NCBI RefSeq assembly: GCF_000169195.2
Contig: NC_016023.1
Location: 868,001 to 932,000 of the forward strand
Origin: Heyndrickxia coagulans 36D1
Lineage (GTDB): Bacteria; Bacillota; Bacilli; Bacillales; Bacillaceae_C
Length of the DNA stretch: 64,000 nt
Direction: 5' to 3'
Within the stretch, counting starts at the first letter, position 1. Each line of letters opens with the position of its first letter. The translations under genes and the position numbers were made by a program. Under the pieces are notes generated by a model. The model ran no database searches. It was not told the origin of the DNA and saw only the letters and a list, made by a program, of their open reading frames with translations. Of this stretch, positions 44,051 to 53,322 are shown piece by piece.

Positions 44051-45162
44051 AACGCTAATAAGCGTAATCCCTCATTTTTGATATTGATTGCTGAATTGTG
44101 ATCGCGATCTAATACAAAGCCGCAAGAACATTTATATACACGTTCAGATAATGGCATTTCTTTTTCCTTGCCGCAACATGAACACTTCTTAGTGGAGGGA
44201 AACCACTTATCAATTTTCACAAGTTGTTTCCCCTGTTCTTTTAGCTTATACGCTAAGAAAGTAGTGAACATCCCCCAGCCGTTATCATGAACGCTTTTCC
44301 CAAAGTGAAGGGCTTGAGACATCCCTTTCATGTTCAAGTCCTCAATCACGACAGCATCAAAGTTAGAAGCTAATTCTTTTGACTTATGATGAAGAAAATT
44401 CATGCGTTGGTTCGCCACTTTCTCATGTAATTTAGCCACTACTAGTCGTTGCTTGTTCCAACGTGCAGAACCTTTCTTTCTTCGAGAAAGAATTCGTTGT
44501 GCTTTTGCTAATTTATCTAAGGCTTGCCGATAGTAACGTGGGTAATTGGCTTTCTTACCCTGTTCACTCTCGACATATAGACCATCCATAGCAAAATCCA
44601 AACCAACAACTTTCTGTATGTTAACTGGACGAATATCTTTCTCATATTCTGTCAAAATTGAAATGTAGTATTTGCCTGTCTTTGTTTTAGAAATAGTGCA
44701 AGATTTGATTTTATAATCAGCAGGTATCTCTCTATGCTGTTTCATTTTTATTGGCTTTTTGATTTTTGGCAGTTTGATATGACCATTTTCTAGCTTAATA
44801 TTTCCGTTGACCATATTAGTTGTATAGGATTGTTTTGCTTTACGATTTTTGAACTTTGGAAAATCCGCGTTTCCTTCAAAGAAATTCTTATAAGCAGTCT
44901 GTAAGTTCATTTGTGCATTTGCCAAAGCTAAAGAATCCACTTCTTTTAGGAATGGAAATTCACTTTTATATTTTGCAGGGGTCGGAAACTTTTGCTTTTT
45001 AAGCAATTCTTTATCATCCTTGAACTTTTCATACGTTTCTTTGCGTTCAGCTAACATCTTATTGTAGACAAAGCGAACACAACCAAATGTCTTAGCTAAT
45101 AATGCGGATTGTTCTTTGTTTGGTAACAAACGAAACTTGAAAGCTTTGTTTTGCTTGGCCAT
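44044..45162 (-). CDS. tnpB: TnpB RNA-guided endonuclease
   Basis: The protein is 372 residues and intact. RuvC residues are D189 ('VVGLDFAMDG'), E274 ('VVIEDLNMKGM') and D354 ('DRDHNSAIN'). A four-Cys zinc finger 'CSCCGKEKE...YKCSCG' lies at about 327-347, and an OrfB_IS605 helix-turn-helix occupies the N-terminus. TnpB cuts DNA matching its guide RNA and helps the element persist. The complete catalytic set suggests it could be active. It diverges from the RHH gene at 45250. Confidence 0.93.
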   Translation of the reverse strand: MAKQNKAFKFRLLPNKEQSALLAKTFGCVRFVYNKMLAERKETYEKFKDDKELLKKQKFPTPAKYKSEFPFLKEVDSLALANAQMNLQTAYKNFFEGNADFPKFKNRKAKQSYTTNMVNGNIKLENGHIKLPKIKKPIKMKQHREIPADYKIKSCTISKTKTGKYYISILTEYEKDIRPVNIQKVVGLDFAMDGLYVESEQGKKANYPRYYRQALDKLAKAQRILSRRKKGSARWNKQRLVVAKLHEKVANQRMNFLHHKSKELASNFDAVVIEDLNMKGMSQALHFGKSVHDNGWGMFTTFLAYKLKEQGKQLVKIDKWFPSTKKCSCCGKEKEMPLSERVYKCSCGFVLDRDHNSAINIKNEGLRLLALS

Positions 45163-45199
45163 ATCAATTCACCTCACTTTGTGCGGAAAAATTTCGTAT

Positions 45200-45237
45200 A
45201 TATTGATTATACCGTAAAAAATCCGTACAATCAATAT
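45200..45237. promoter_or_regulatory. Palindromic operator between tnpB and the RHH gene
   Basis: ATATTGATT (45200-45208) and AATCAATAT (45229-45237) are perfect complements around an inner ACCGT/CCGT pair. They lie in the 87-bp divergent control region. This is a likely site for the small RHH protein. Confidence 0.6.
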
Positions 45238-45249
45238 GAGGTGATAATC

Positions 45250-45390
45250 ATGAGAGAAGAGAAAGAACGTGTAGAAATTCGTATGCCTAAGACGATATTA
45301 GAAAAATTGGAGCAATATCAAAAAGAAAATGGGATTCCAACTAGAACAGCCGCAATCTTAGAATTGTTGAGAAAAGGATTGGAAAAATAA
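45250..45390 (+). CDS. Small ribbon-helix-helix (CopG-like) protein carried with TnpB
   Basis: The protein is 46 residues from ATG 45250, with GAGGTGAT upstream. The pattern fits an RHH fold: a short beta strand 'RVEIRMP', helix 'KTILEKLEQYQKENG', turn, helix 'RTAAILELLRKGLEK'. Divergent from tnpB across a palindrome, it probably represses tnpB or itself. It lies within the element bounds, so it is probably cargo of the element. A hairpin (TTGGCT/AGCCAA, 45392-45406) follows. Confidence 0.7.
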   Translation: MREEKERVEIRMPKTILEKLEQYQKENGIPTRTAAILELLRKGLEK

Positions 45391-45477
45391 CTTTGGCTAA
45401 AGCCAACCGAAATTCATCTCCCACCTACTCATTGGTGCGATTCGCACCTTCACATTCCTTGAGGATGGGAGACTTCT

Positions 45478-45571
45478 TTCGGAAAAACGTTAAAAAAGCA
45501 TTCGTCACTTTCATTGTACGAGAGTATTCTTCGGAAAACGGATGGGCTTTTACAACCAATACTTTCGACAT
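45478..45571 (-). pseudogene. azoR: FMN-dependent NADH-azoreductase, 5' fragment
   Basis: An AAAGGAG site precedes ATG 45571, and the frame reads 'MSKVLVVKAHPFSEEYSRTM' then 'KVTNAFLTFFRKK' before entering the TnpB element. This matches the start of AzoR-type flavin reductases, about 30 of 210 residues. The rest is missing; DNA on the other side of the element belongs to a different gene. Confidence 0.75.
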
Positions 45572-45739
45572 TTTTGAGGCTCCTTTGCATGTTTTACTAT
45601 TATTTTATGGGTAAGCGCCTTCAAGTTCAATCTATTTATTTCATCCACGTGCTCACGCGGAGTACGACATGAATGCCTTTTCCAATTGGGTCCTTGTTCT
45701 GGCAACTGCCGGCAAAATCGGGTGGTAACAGGCATCTCA

Positions 45740-45783
45740 AAAAAGAATTCCGGCCCCGCTTTTAAGAAAATATACGGAGCCGG
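45740..45783 (-). terminator. Terminator of the alcohol dehydrogenase gene
   Basis: CCGGCCCC and GGAGCCGG (45750-45757, 45776-45783) form a stem with one mismatch, followed on the minus strand by TTTTTT. It begins 6 nt past the dehydrogenase stop. The stretch 45572-45739 holds no recognised gene. Confidence 0.7.
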
Positions 45784-45789
45784 CATTTT

Positions 45790-46935
45790 TTAGGGTTTTA
45801 ATACGACTTTAATGCAACCATCTTTATGATCACTGAACAATTGATAGGCCTCGCTTGCTTTATCCAGCGAAATTTTATGGGTAATGATTTCAGTTGGGTC
45901 AAACTTTTTCTCTGTGATGTCTTGAAAGAGTTTCGGCATCAGGTGTTTAGCCGGCGCCTGTCCCATTTTCAGAGTGATATTGCGTTCGAACAGCCTGCCA
46001 AGCGGGAATGCATTGTAAACCGAACCGTATACCCCTGTCAACTGGATGGTGCCAAACTTCCTGACCGCTTCCATCGCAATTTGAATTGCGCTGATTGTGC
46101 CGCCCTGCAGCTTCAGCTTTTGCTCGATCTTTTCAATCGCCGATTTTTTTCCGTCCATGCCGACGCAATCGATCACAACATCAGCCCCGCCATTGGTAAT
46201 CTCACGTAAATACTTTCCCATCTCATCGTATTCTTTAAAATTATAAACTTCGACTCTATTCATTTTTTTGGCATGCTTTAACCGGTATGGCACATGGTCA
46301 ACTGCAATTACCCTGCTGGCCCCGTTCAGCCATGCAAATTTCTGGGTCATCAAGCCGATTGGCCCGCAGCCGAGCACAACGACCGTGTCTCCCTGTTTCA
46401 CACCGGCATTTTCAACACTCCAGTATGCCGTTGGAAGCACATCCGACAAGAACAGCAACGCCTCGTCTTCCAACTCACAAGATTCGGGAATCACAAACGG
46501 CATTTGATTGCCGAACGGTACACGCAGGTACTCAGCCTGCCCGCCCGGAATATCTCCGTACCGCTCTGTATAACCAAATAAACCGCCTGTGTCGACCTCT
46601 TCATTCGGATTCGAGTTGTCACACTGGGACTCCATCCCGTGCTGGCAGTAATAGCAATGCCCGCACGAAACCGTAAACGGCAGGACAACCCGGTCGCCCT
46701 TTTTTACTTTTGTGACTTCCGAGCCAACCTCTTCAACGATTCCCATCGGCTCATGCCCGATCACAAATCCCGGACGCGCCGGCAAAGCTCCGTTATAAAT
46801 ATGCAAATCAGATCCGCAAATGGCCGTTGAGGTAATCCTGACTAAAATATCATCCCGCTTTTTTAATGACGGATCATCAACTTCTTTTACCTGTATGTCT
46901 TTCGCACCTTGAAATGTAACTGCCTTCACTGCCAT
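45790..46935 (-). CDS. Zinc-dependent alcohol dehydrogenase (MDR family)
   Basis: The protein is 381 residues. The catalytic zinc region is 'AICGSDLHIYNG' then 'GHEPMG', and the structural zinc cysteines are in 'CGHCYYCQHGMESQCD'. The Rossmann loop is 'VVVLGCGPIGLMTQKFAWLNGA' (near 188). The length and 'DVLPTAYWSVENAGV' segment place it with the glutathione-independent formaldehyde dehydrogenase-like/YycR group of zinc dehydrogenases. Substrate unknown. It has an AAAGGAGG site and stands as a single gene. Confidence 0.88.
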   Translation of the reverse strand: MAVKAVTFQGAKDIQVKEVDDPSLKKRDDILVRITSTAICGSDLHIYNGALPARPGFVIGHEPMGIVEEVGSEVTKVKKGDRVVLPFTVSCGHCYYCQHGMESQCDNSNPNEEVDTGGLFGYTERYGDIPGGQAEYLRVPFGNQMPFVIPESCELEDEALLFLSDVLPTAYWSVENAGVKQGDTVVVLGCGPIGLMTQKFAWLNGASRVIAVDHVPYRLKHAKKMNRVEVYNFKEYDEMGKYLREITNGGADVVIDCVGMDGKKSAIEKIEQKLKLQGGTISAIQIAMEAVRKFGTIQLTGVYGSVYNAFPLGRLFERNITLKMGQAPAKHLMPKLFQDITEKKFDPTEIITHKISLDKASEAYQLFSDHKDGCIKVVLKP

Positions 46936-47142
46936 AACCTCCTTTTATACAGACCTATACCCATGTTCTTTCATTCTTATGTATATCAAGAGATTTTTAT
47001 CAATTTGGAGGCGCATTCCAGATTATCTCACCGGTCTTGGAAACGCGATATTTTCGGGACAACATTTGACATCCTTGAATCTGTACAGGGCATAAGTTTT
47101 CTGTATAGGAGGCCCAAGAGGCCCAGGTATATTTCTTCCATA

Positions 47143-47173
47143 CTAAAAACGGCCCCCTACCTGGAGGCCGTTT
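47143..47173 (-). terminator. Terminator of the Ig-repeat protease gene
   Basis: AAACGGCC (47147-47154) and GGCCGTTT (47166-47173) form an 8-bp stem, followed on the minus strand by T residues, directly past the protease stop. Confidence 0.8.
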
Positions 47174-47177
47174 CGTC

Positions 47178-50100
47178 TTACTTCACCTTTACATATCGGT
47201 ATTTGCTTTTATTCCCCGCCTTGTCTTTTGCATAAATCTTCAGCGTGGATCCTCTTTTTTGTTTCTTCATATGCACCGAGTAGGTTCCTCTTGAATTTGC
47301 CGTTGCTTTTCCGACGTAATGGCTGCCGTTGTAAACATAAACCGTAGCGTATTTTTCCGCCTTACCGGAAACCTTTGTTGATTTGTAAGTGACCTTTCCG
47401 GCTGTTGGAACGCCAGGGGCGGTTTTATCTGCAACCTTAAACGATTTGCCTGCACTTGTATTTCTCGATTTATCTGTCGCATAGGCTGTCAGAGTCGTTC
47501 CTGCCTTTTGCTTCGATTTGATCCTGATTGAGAAGGTGCCTTTACTGTTTGCTGTCCCTGTCCCCAGCACCGTTTTACCACGTTTAATCGTCACTTTGGC
47601 GCCGGCTTCTGCTTTGCCAGTAATCGTTGTTTGATTATCGCCAAACCGATTGATAGACGGGGCTGATGGTGCTGTTTTGTCTTCCACTTTGAACGATTTG
47701 CCTGCACCCGTATTTCCAGCTTTATCTGTCGCGTAGGCTGTCAGAACCGTTCCTGCTTTTTGCTTCGATTTAATCCTGACTGAGAAGCTACCTTTACTAC
47801 TTGCTGTCCCTGTCCCCAGCACCGTTTTGCCACGTTTAATCGTCACTTTGGCACCGGCTTCTGCTTTACCTGTAATCGTTGTTTGATTATCGCCAAACCG
47901 ATTGACGGACGGGGCTGATGGTGCCGTTTTGTCTACCACTTTAAACGATTTCCCTGCACCCGTATTTCCAGCTTTATCTGTCGCATAGGCTGTCAGAGTC
48001 GTTCCTGCCTTTTGCTTCGATTTGATCCTGATTGAGAAGGTGCCTTTACTGTTTGCTGTCCCTGTCCCCAGCACCGTTTTACCACGTTTAATCGTCACTT
48101 TGGCGCCGGCTTCTGCTTTACCTGTAATCGTTGTTTGATTATCGCCAAACCGATTGACGGACGGGGCCGATGGTGCTGTTTTGTCTTCCACTTTGAACGA
48201 TTTGCCTGCACCCGTATTTCCCGCTTTATCTGTCGCATAGGCTGTTAGAACCGTTCCTGCCTTTTGCTTCGATTTAATTCTGACTGAAAAGCTACCCTTA
48301 CTACTTGCTGTCCCTGTCCCCAGCACTGTTTTGCCACGTTTAATCGTCACTTTGGCGCCGGCTTCTGCTTTACCTGTAATCATTGTTTGATTATCACCAA
48401 ACCGATTGACGGACGGGGCTGATGGTGCTGTTTTGTCTTCCACTTTGAACGATTTGCCTGCACTTGTATTTCCCGCTTTATCTGTTGCGTAGGCTGTCAG
48501 AACCGTTCCTGCTTTTTGCTTCGATTTAATCCTGACCGAGAAGCTACCCTTACTACTTGCTGTAGCTGTACCCAAAATCGTTTTTCCGGATTTAATCGTT
48601 ACGGTTGACCCAGCCTCGGCTTTACCTGTAATCACTGTTTGGTTATCGCCAAATGGTTGAACCGTTGGCGCTGCCGGAGCCGTTTTGTCAATGACCGTTA
48701 CCGTTGTTTCACCGCTCTTATGCCCTGCTGCATCTTCCGCATAAACGACAAGCTTCGTTCCTGCTTTTTGTTTTGCGATTGATACCTTGAATGCACCGGT
48801 ATTATCGGCCTTTGCCGTGCCTAAGACGTTCGATCCAGATTTTACCGTTACTTTCGCGCCCGCTTCTGTGGTTCCTGTAACCGTAGTACTTGTATCGCTT
48901 ACTTCATTCACTTTCGGCGCTGCCGGAGCCGTTTTGTCAATGACCGTTACCGTTGTTTCAGCGCTTTTATTCCCTGCTGCATCTTCTGCATAGACGACAA
49001 GCTTCGTCCCCGCCTTTTGTTTTGCGATGGTTACCTTGAATGCACCAGTACTATCGGCTGTTGCCGTGCCTAAAATGTTCAAGCCCGATTTTACTGTTAC
49101 TTTCGCGCCCGCTTCTGTGGTTCCAGTAACCGTAGTACTTGTATCGCTTACTTCTCCGACTTTCGGCGCTGCCGGAGCCGTTTTGTCAATGACCGTTACC
49201 GTTGTTTCAGCGCTTTTATTCCCTGCTGCATCTTCTGCGTAGACTACAAGCTTCGTCCCCACCTTTTGTTTTGCGATGGTTGCCTTAAATGCACCAGTAC
49301 TATCGGCCGTTGCCGTGCCTAAGATGTTTGAGCCAGATTTTACTGTAACTTTTGCCCCCGCTTCCGTGGTTCCTTTAACCGCAGTGCTTGCATCGCTTAC
49401 TTCATTCACTTTCGGCGCTGCTGGAGCCGTTTTGTCCTGAACAGTGACGACGGTTTCTTCACTCTGATTGCCCTTGCCGTCTTCTGTATGCACATGCAGT
49501 TCTGTTCCGGCTTTTTGTTTAGGGATGCTGACCGAAAAACTTCCATTTGAATCAGTAGAATTGGAACCAATTTCCTTTCCGCTCACCGCTACTTTCACAG
49601 TCACATTCGGGTCTGCCGTACCGGTAACTACTGTGTCATTATCCCCAACCGTTTGAACGGACGGTTTTGACAGGGACGTTACAGCGCCTGCATCTCCTTT
49701 TTCAAGAAGCGTATAGGTGATATCGGTGCCTTTGTCAGAAGGAACTTGAAAATCATCTTTGGAGCTTAAAGCTTTGACGATGGCTCCGCCGCCTTTTATA
49801 TTGATTGAGGAGCCGCTGTAGGTTTTTACTTTCAGCCCGTCAAAAGCAGTATCCCCTTTAAATCCGTAAAGGCCGGTGTTCTCTTTCAAGACAAGTGCGG
49901 CACGGAAATCTGTCATAAACTGGCCGAAGCTAAGGTTCGGATCAATGTATTTATGGATGATATTCTGCACTGCTTGATAATCAGTATGCGGATCATTAAT
50001 CAATTCCTTATAAATCGTGTTTCCTTGTCCGCACTGGGCCTTTAAATACTCCATAAACAGGTATGACAAAGAATAGTTTGCCAATGTGTCACCCTCATAA

Positions 50101-51014
50101 TCCCAATACAAAAGCGAATGGCCTTTTGTAATGTCCGCATCTTCATTGTAGTAATCGATCCGGTCATTCAACGGCGCACCGGTGTAAATTTGTTCAGCCG
50201 CCATCGAGAGGCCCTCATCCATCCAGGTTTCCGTATCGGTCAATCCTTGTACAAATACTTTCTGGTTAAAATTAATCATATGTTGAAACTCATGCGCCAG
50301 GGTAGAATAAGCTTGCGAAACATCTTTCGTCGCAGACATCCCCATCAACGGATAGGTATCAATATAGAAAATTTCCGACTGATTGGAATAGCTATAATAA
50401 TACAGATCGCGCGGAGAAAAATAACCAGCCACATAACCGCCGCTTCCACTAAATCCATCTTGAATGTCATAGCATAATATATTGACCTTCCCATTCTGGT
50501 CGACATCAGATGGCGTTCCAAAGTTGTCGACATCTGATTGATAGATTTTATTATCGAATTCTTTTCCAAGTAATGCTGCTTCATCCTCTGTAATATCGTT
50601 GTTGTTCACCCAAACGTTGGCGTGGTCACCGCTATAAAGAAGCGTTGCAGAAATGGATGAAAAATCGCTGGTTTCTATATTTTGAACATAGAACGATTTG
50701 CTGTCCCCTTTAACATAATCTTTTTTAATCGATTTTGTTTCTTTTTTCAGGGCTTTATTTTGGTTTTTCTCTGTATCAAACGGTGCCACGTAATCCATAC
50801 GATATGCGGACGGGCTGAGTTTTTTGCTTTCGGCATAAGCATCGTTATTAATGCGGAAAGAACCGGTATATTCAGAGTTTGAACCATCAGGAAATTCATT
50901 GCTGATGAGTTCATAGTAATTCGTATCTCCGCTACTTGCCTGCGCACCTATCGGCAACCCAACGATCAAAGAGAACGCTAACAATACATAGAGTACGAAT
51001 CTCACTTTTTTCAT
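47178..51014 (-). CDS. Secreted M30-like zinc metalloprotease with ten Ig-like repeats
   Basis: The protein is 1278 residues. A signal peptide (1-26, ending AQA) is followed by a catalytic region with HEXXH 'HEFQH' (241-245) and 'WMDEGLS' (264-270, likely Glu ligand), close to the hyicolysin (M30) type. From about residue 450, ten bacterial Ig-like repeats of about 84 residues follow ('GDNQTTITGKAEAGAKVTI' type); the last is divergent and ends the protein. No LPXTG anchor is seen. The repeats probably extend or attach the enzyme at the wall. It is a single-gene unit. Confidence 0.88.
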   Translation of the reverse strand: MKKVRFVLYVLLAFSLIVGLPIGAQASSGDTNYYELISNEFPDGSNSEYTGSFRINNDAYAESKKLSPSAYRMDYVAPFDTEKNQNKALKKETKSIKKDYVKGDSKSFYVQNIETSDFSSISATLLYSGDHANVWVNNNDITEDEAALLGKEFDNKIYQSDVDNFGTPSDVDQNGKVNILCYDIQDGFSGSGGYVAGYFSPRDLYYYSYSNQSEIFYIDTYPLMGMSATKDVSQAYSTLAHEFQHMINFNQKVFVQGLTDTETWMDEGLSMAAEQIYTGAPLNDRIDYYNEDADITKGHSLLYWDYEGDTLANYSLSYLFMEYLKAQCGQGNTIYKELINDPHTDYQAVQNIIHKYIDPNLSFGQFMTDFRAALVLKENTGLYGFKGDTAFDGLKVKTYSGSSINIKGGGAIVKALSSKDDFQVPSDKGTDITYTLLEKGDAGAVTSLSKPSVQTVGDNDTVVTGTADPNVTVKVAVSGKEIGSNSTDSNGSFSVSIPKQKAGTELHVHTEDGKGNQSEETVVTVQDKTAPAAPKVNEVSDASTAVKGTTEAGAKVTVKSGSNILGTATADSTGAFKATIAKQKVGTKLVVYAEDAAGNKSAETTVTVIDKTAPAAPKVGEVSDTSTTVTGTTEAGAKVTVKSGLNILGTATADSTGAFKVTIAKQKAGTKLVVYAEDAAGNKSAETTVTVIDKTAPAAPKVNEVSDTSTTVTGTTEAGAKVTVKSGSNVLGTAKADNTGAFKVSIAKQKAGTKLVVYAEDAAGHKSGETTVTVIDKTAPAAPTVQPFGDNQTVITGKAEAGSTVTIKSGKTILGTATASSKGSFSVRIKSKQKAGTVLTAYATDKAGNTSAGKSFKVEDKTAPSAPSVNRFGDNQTMITGKAEAGAKVTIKRGKTVLGTGTASSKGSFSVRIKSKQKAGTVLTAYATDKAGNTGAGKSFKVEDKTAPSAPSVNRFGDNQTTITGKAEAGAKVTIKRGKTVLGTGTANSKGTFSIRIKSKQKAGTTLTAYATDKAGNTGAGKSFKVVDKTAPSAPSVNRFGDNQTTITGKAEAGAKVTIKRGKTVLGTGTASSKGSFSVRIKSKQKAGTVLTAYATDKAGNTGAGKSFKVEDKTAPSAPSINRFGDNQTTITGKAEAGAKVTIKRGKTVLGTGTANSKGTFSIRIKSKQKAGTTLTAYATDKSRNTSAGKSFKVADKTAPGVPTAGKVTYKSTKVSGKAEKYATVYVYNGSHYVGKATANSRGTYSVHMKKQKRGSTLKIYAKDKAGNKSKYRYVKVK
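47181..49667 (-). repeat. About 250-bp Ig-domain repeats in the protease gene
   Basis: Ten repeats span residues 450-1278. The four central copies (residues read 'RFGDNQT') share a 252-bp unit and are nearly identical. The three 'EVSDTSTTVTG' copies form a second subfamily, suggesting two rounds of tandem duplication. Copy-number change is likely. Confidence 0.88.
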
Positions 51015-51355
51015 ATAACTCCCCCCCTAATCTGGTGGATCTCACTCCCAAGTTTGCAGAACCCCTTCATATTAAAAAGGAAATGAAAACCACTTTGTTT
51101 AAAGTTTACAATATTTTCTAAATATTGTCCAGAGTTTATCAGAAATTCTTCCCTCTAAATTTTTGGAGATAGGATAAGCAAAAACCCTGGAATTGGAAAA
51201 AAATCCAGGGATTAGCAAAATACTGAATGTAAATTTTTATAGAAATACTTTTTACTTGAAAACTGTTTCAACGGATAAAAGAGGGTAAAGCGACTATTTT
51301 TCGAAAAAAAGCCAACATACGGTACATTTAGCAAATTGAATGTGCTGCAGCCCCC
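51015..51355. other. Intergenic region between the protease gene and xylB
   Basis: This holds the protease promoter region (AT-rich, 51090-51130, not resolved) and the xylB terminator. I see no further gene. Confidence 0.5.
51178..51211 (-). terminator. Terminator of xylB
   Basis: CCCTGGA (51185-51191) and TCCAGGG (51204-51210) form a stem. On the minus strand T residues follow. It lies about 145 nt after the xylB stop. Confidence 0.75.
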
Positions 51356-52858
51356 TCATTCCTCCCTTAAATCAAACAACTGGTGATTGATCGCGACGGT
51401 GTGCGGATAAACATCTTTATAAACCTGATAAAAATCCCGGTAACGGCTGACGTTTTTCGGTATTGGCTCAAATGTCCGGCCTGTCCGGATAAAGGCGGCT
51501 GCACAATCTTTGAGGGAAGAGAACCATCCTAATCCGCTTGCTGCAATCATGGCGGCGCCCATCCCGGGACCCTGTTCATTCTGAAGTTTGATGACTTTTG
51601 CCTGAAAAATATCAGCTTGAATTTGCAGCCACAGGTCACTTTTCGCACCGCCCCCGATTGAAATCACGGTGTCGATGTTTTTGCCGTAGTTTCGAAAAAT
51701 TTCAACGCTTTCATTGATGGAGAAGACGATGCCTTCCATCACTGCCCGGGTAAAATCCCGCCTGGTGTGTGAAGAATCAATGCCGGTAAAAGTGCCGCGG
51801 ATTTTTGCATCGGCATAGGGCGTTCTTTCCCCGGCAATAAACGGTGTGAAAAGCAGCCCGTTTGCCCCGATCGAAGAATGCGCGGCTTCTTCCAGCAATG
51901 TTGCAAAATCTTCGCCTTTTGTGAATGTATCCTTAAACCAGGACAGACTGTATCCGGCGGCAAGTGTAACGCCCATTGTATAGTAAGCATCTTTCTGTCC
52001 ATGATTAAAAAGATGCACTTTGCCGCCAAAGTTTTTATTGCTGTCTGATTCATATGAAAGGAATACACCGGATGTGCCAATGCTGCAAAGTGCTTTGCCT
52101 TCTTCTAAAATGCCGGCGCCGATCGCACCGCAGGCATTGTCCGCCCCACCGGCAAACACTTTGGTCGCAGGAGAAAGGCCGCACGTCGCAGCGATGTCCG
52201 GCAATAATGTGCCGACTTCTGCTTCCGTCTCAACAAGCGGCGGGCAAATATCGGCCGGGATGTCAAATGTGCGCAAAATATCCGTGCTCCATGATTGATT
52301 GACGATATCTAACAACAGAGTGCCCGCTGCATCCGAGTAATCCATGCCAATCGTTCCGGTTAACCGGTAACGAAGATAATCTTTTGGCAGGAGAAAGACA
52401 CGCGTTTTCCGGAAATTTTCCGGTTCGTACTGCTGGACCCAAAGTATCTTCGGAAGTGTGAACCCTTCTAAGGCCGGATTTTTTGTAATTTCCAGCAGCT
52501 TGCCACCCAGTACTTGATCGATTTTTTTGCATTGTTCAGTTGTTCTTGTGTCGTTCCAAAGAATAGCATTGCGGATGACTTGCAGATTTTCGTCCAGCAG
52601 CACAAGCCCGTGCATTTGGCCAGAAAAACTGAGCCCTTCAATTTCATCGCGGGGTACCCCGGATTTTTCCGTTAGTTCTTTCAAAGCTTGAATCGTTTTT
52701 TCGACCCACTGTTCCGGATCCTGTTCGCTGTAACCCGGGTGCGGCTGCATTAACGGATAGGATTTAGAAACAGATGAAACCACCTGTCCGTTTTGGTCAA
52801 CAAGTAATACTTTAACAGAACTTGTCCCAAGATCGACACCGATTGCATATTTCATCAT
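51356..52858 (-). CDS. xylB: Xylulokinase
   Basis: The protein is 500 residues. FGGY-kinase signatures are 'AIGVDLGTSSVKVLLVD' at the N-terminus, 'GLSFSGQMHGLVLLD' near 82, 'GGADNACGAIGAGIL' near 240, 'GERTPYADAKIRGTFTGI' near 340 and the C-terminal 'GGGAKSDLWLQIQADI'. It phosphorylates xylulose to xylulose 5-phosphate. It follows xylA, as in the usual xylAB order, but xylA here is only a 3' fragment, so xylose entry would need another isomerase. The gene itself is intact, with ATG start and GGGGAG site. Confidence 0.95.
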   Translation of the reverse strand: MMKYAIGVDLGTSSVKVLLVDQNGQVVSSVSKSYPLMQPHPGYSEQDPEQWVEKTIQALKELTEKSGVPRDEIEGLSFSGQMHGLVLLDENLQVIRNAILWNDTRTTEQCKKIDQVLGGKLLEITKNPALEGFTLPKILWVQQYEPENFRKTRVFLLPKDYLRYRLTGTIGMDYSDAAGTLLLDIVNQSWSTDILRTFDIPADICPPLVETEAEVGTLLPDIAATCGLSPATKVFAGGADNACGAIGAGILEEGKALCSIGTSGVFLSYESDSNKNFGGKVHLFNHGQKDAYYTMGVTLAAGYSLSWFKDTFTKGEDFATLLEEAAHSSIGANGLLFTPFIAGERTPYADAKIRGTFTGIDSSHTRRDFTRAVMEGIVFSINESVEIFRNYGKNIDTVISIGGGAKSDLWLQIQADIFQAKVIKLQNEQGPGMGAAMIAASGLGWFSSLKDCAAAFIRTGRTFEPIPKNVSRYRDFYQVYKDVYPHTVAINHQLFDLREE

Positions 52859-52914
52859 AATCTCCCCATAGAATAAACCGGCCGGCCTTCATCCAGGCAG
52901 ACCGGTTCGGAATT

Positions 52915-53273
52915 TTACGCATTTACACTTTGATAGGCTTCTTGCACAATATAATGGTTCAGCGTGTTTTTCAGTTGTTCCAGGTGACCGGATTGGTTTG
53001 TAATTTCTTTTTTATCAAGAATATAGTTTTCAAGTGATTTAAAATCAGCTTTGCCGGAAACGATATCGGCGCCGATGCCTTCTTTATAGCTGCTGTACCG
53101 TTCTTCGATAAAGACATCAAATACACGGTCTTCAATCAGTCGGTTCGCCACTTTTAAACCAAGGGCAAAGCTGTCCATGCCGGCAATATGGGCATAAAAC
53201 AGATCTTCATCTGTGAACGAGGCGCGGCGTGTTTTTGCATCAAAGTTCAATCCGCCCCTGCCAAGACCGCCTA
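52915..53273 (-). pseudogene. xylA: Xylose isomerase, 3' fragment
   Basis: The C-terminal 119 or so residues match XylA: '[19 protein letters not shown]', '[20 protein letters not shown]', '[18 protein letters not shown]'-like helices, and '[10 protein letters not shown]' at the end. The family protein is about 440 residues. Homology begins abruptly near 53273; beyond it is unrelated DNA with a repeated ACTGTCT and then another gene. All N-terminal catalytic residues are lost. The stop lies 56 nt before xylB. Confidence 0.9.
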
Positions 53274-53322
53274 ATAAAAAACTGTCTTAAGAATGATACT
53301 GTCTAAATACGGAGGCAAGCTT

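Larger units (their letters stand above)
43919..45478 (-). mobile_element. IS200/IS605-group element with TnpB only (no TnpA)
   Basis: The right end is the imperfect hairpin at 43928-43966 followed, on the minus strand, by GGGTAGTTCAC, as in IS605-type ends. The left end lies near 45478, where a hairpin (CTCCCA/TGGGAG, about 45419-45471) sits. Cargo is TnpB and a divergent small RHH gene. No Y1 transposase (TnpA) is present, so it needs help to move. The two flanks belong to different broken genes, so a deletion accompanied or followed insertion. The left boundary is approximate. Confidence 0.78.

Noticed and set aside
52020-52302. Plus-strand open frames inside xylB
   Set aside because: They are antisense to a well-conserved kinase and lack start signals.
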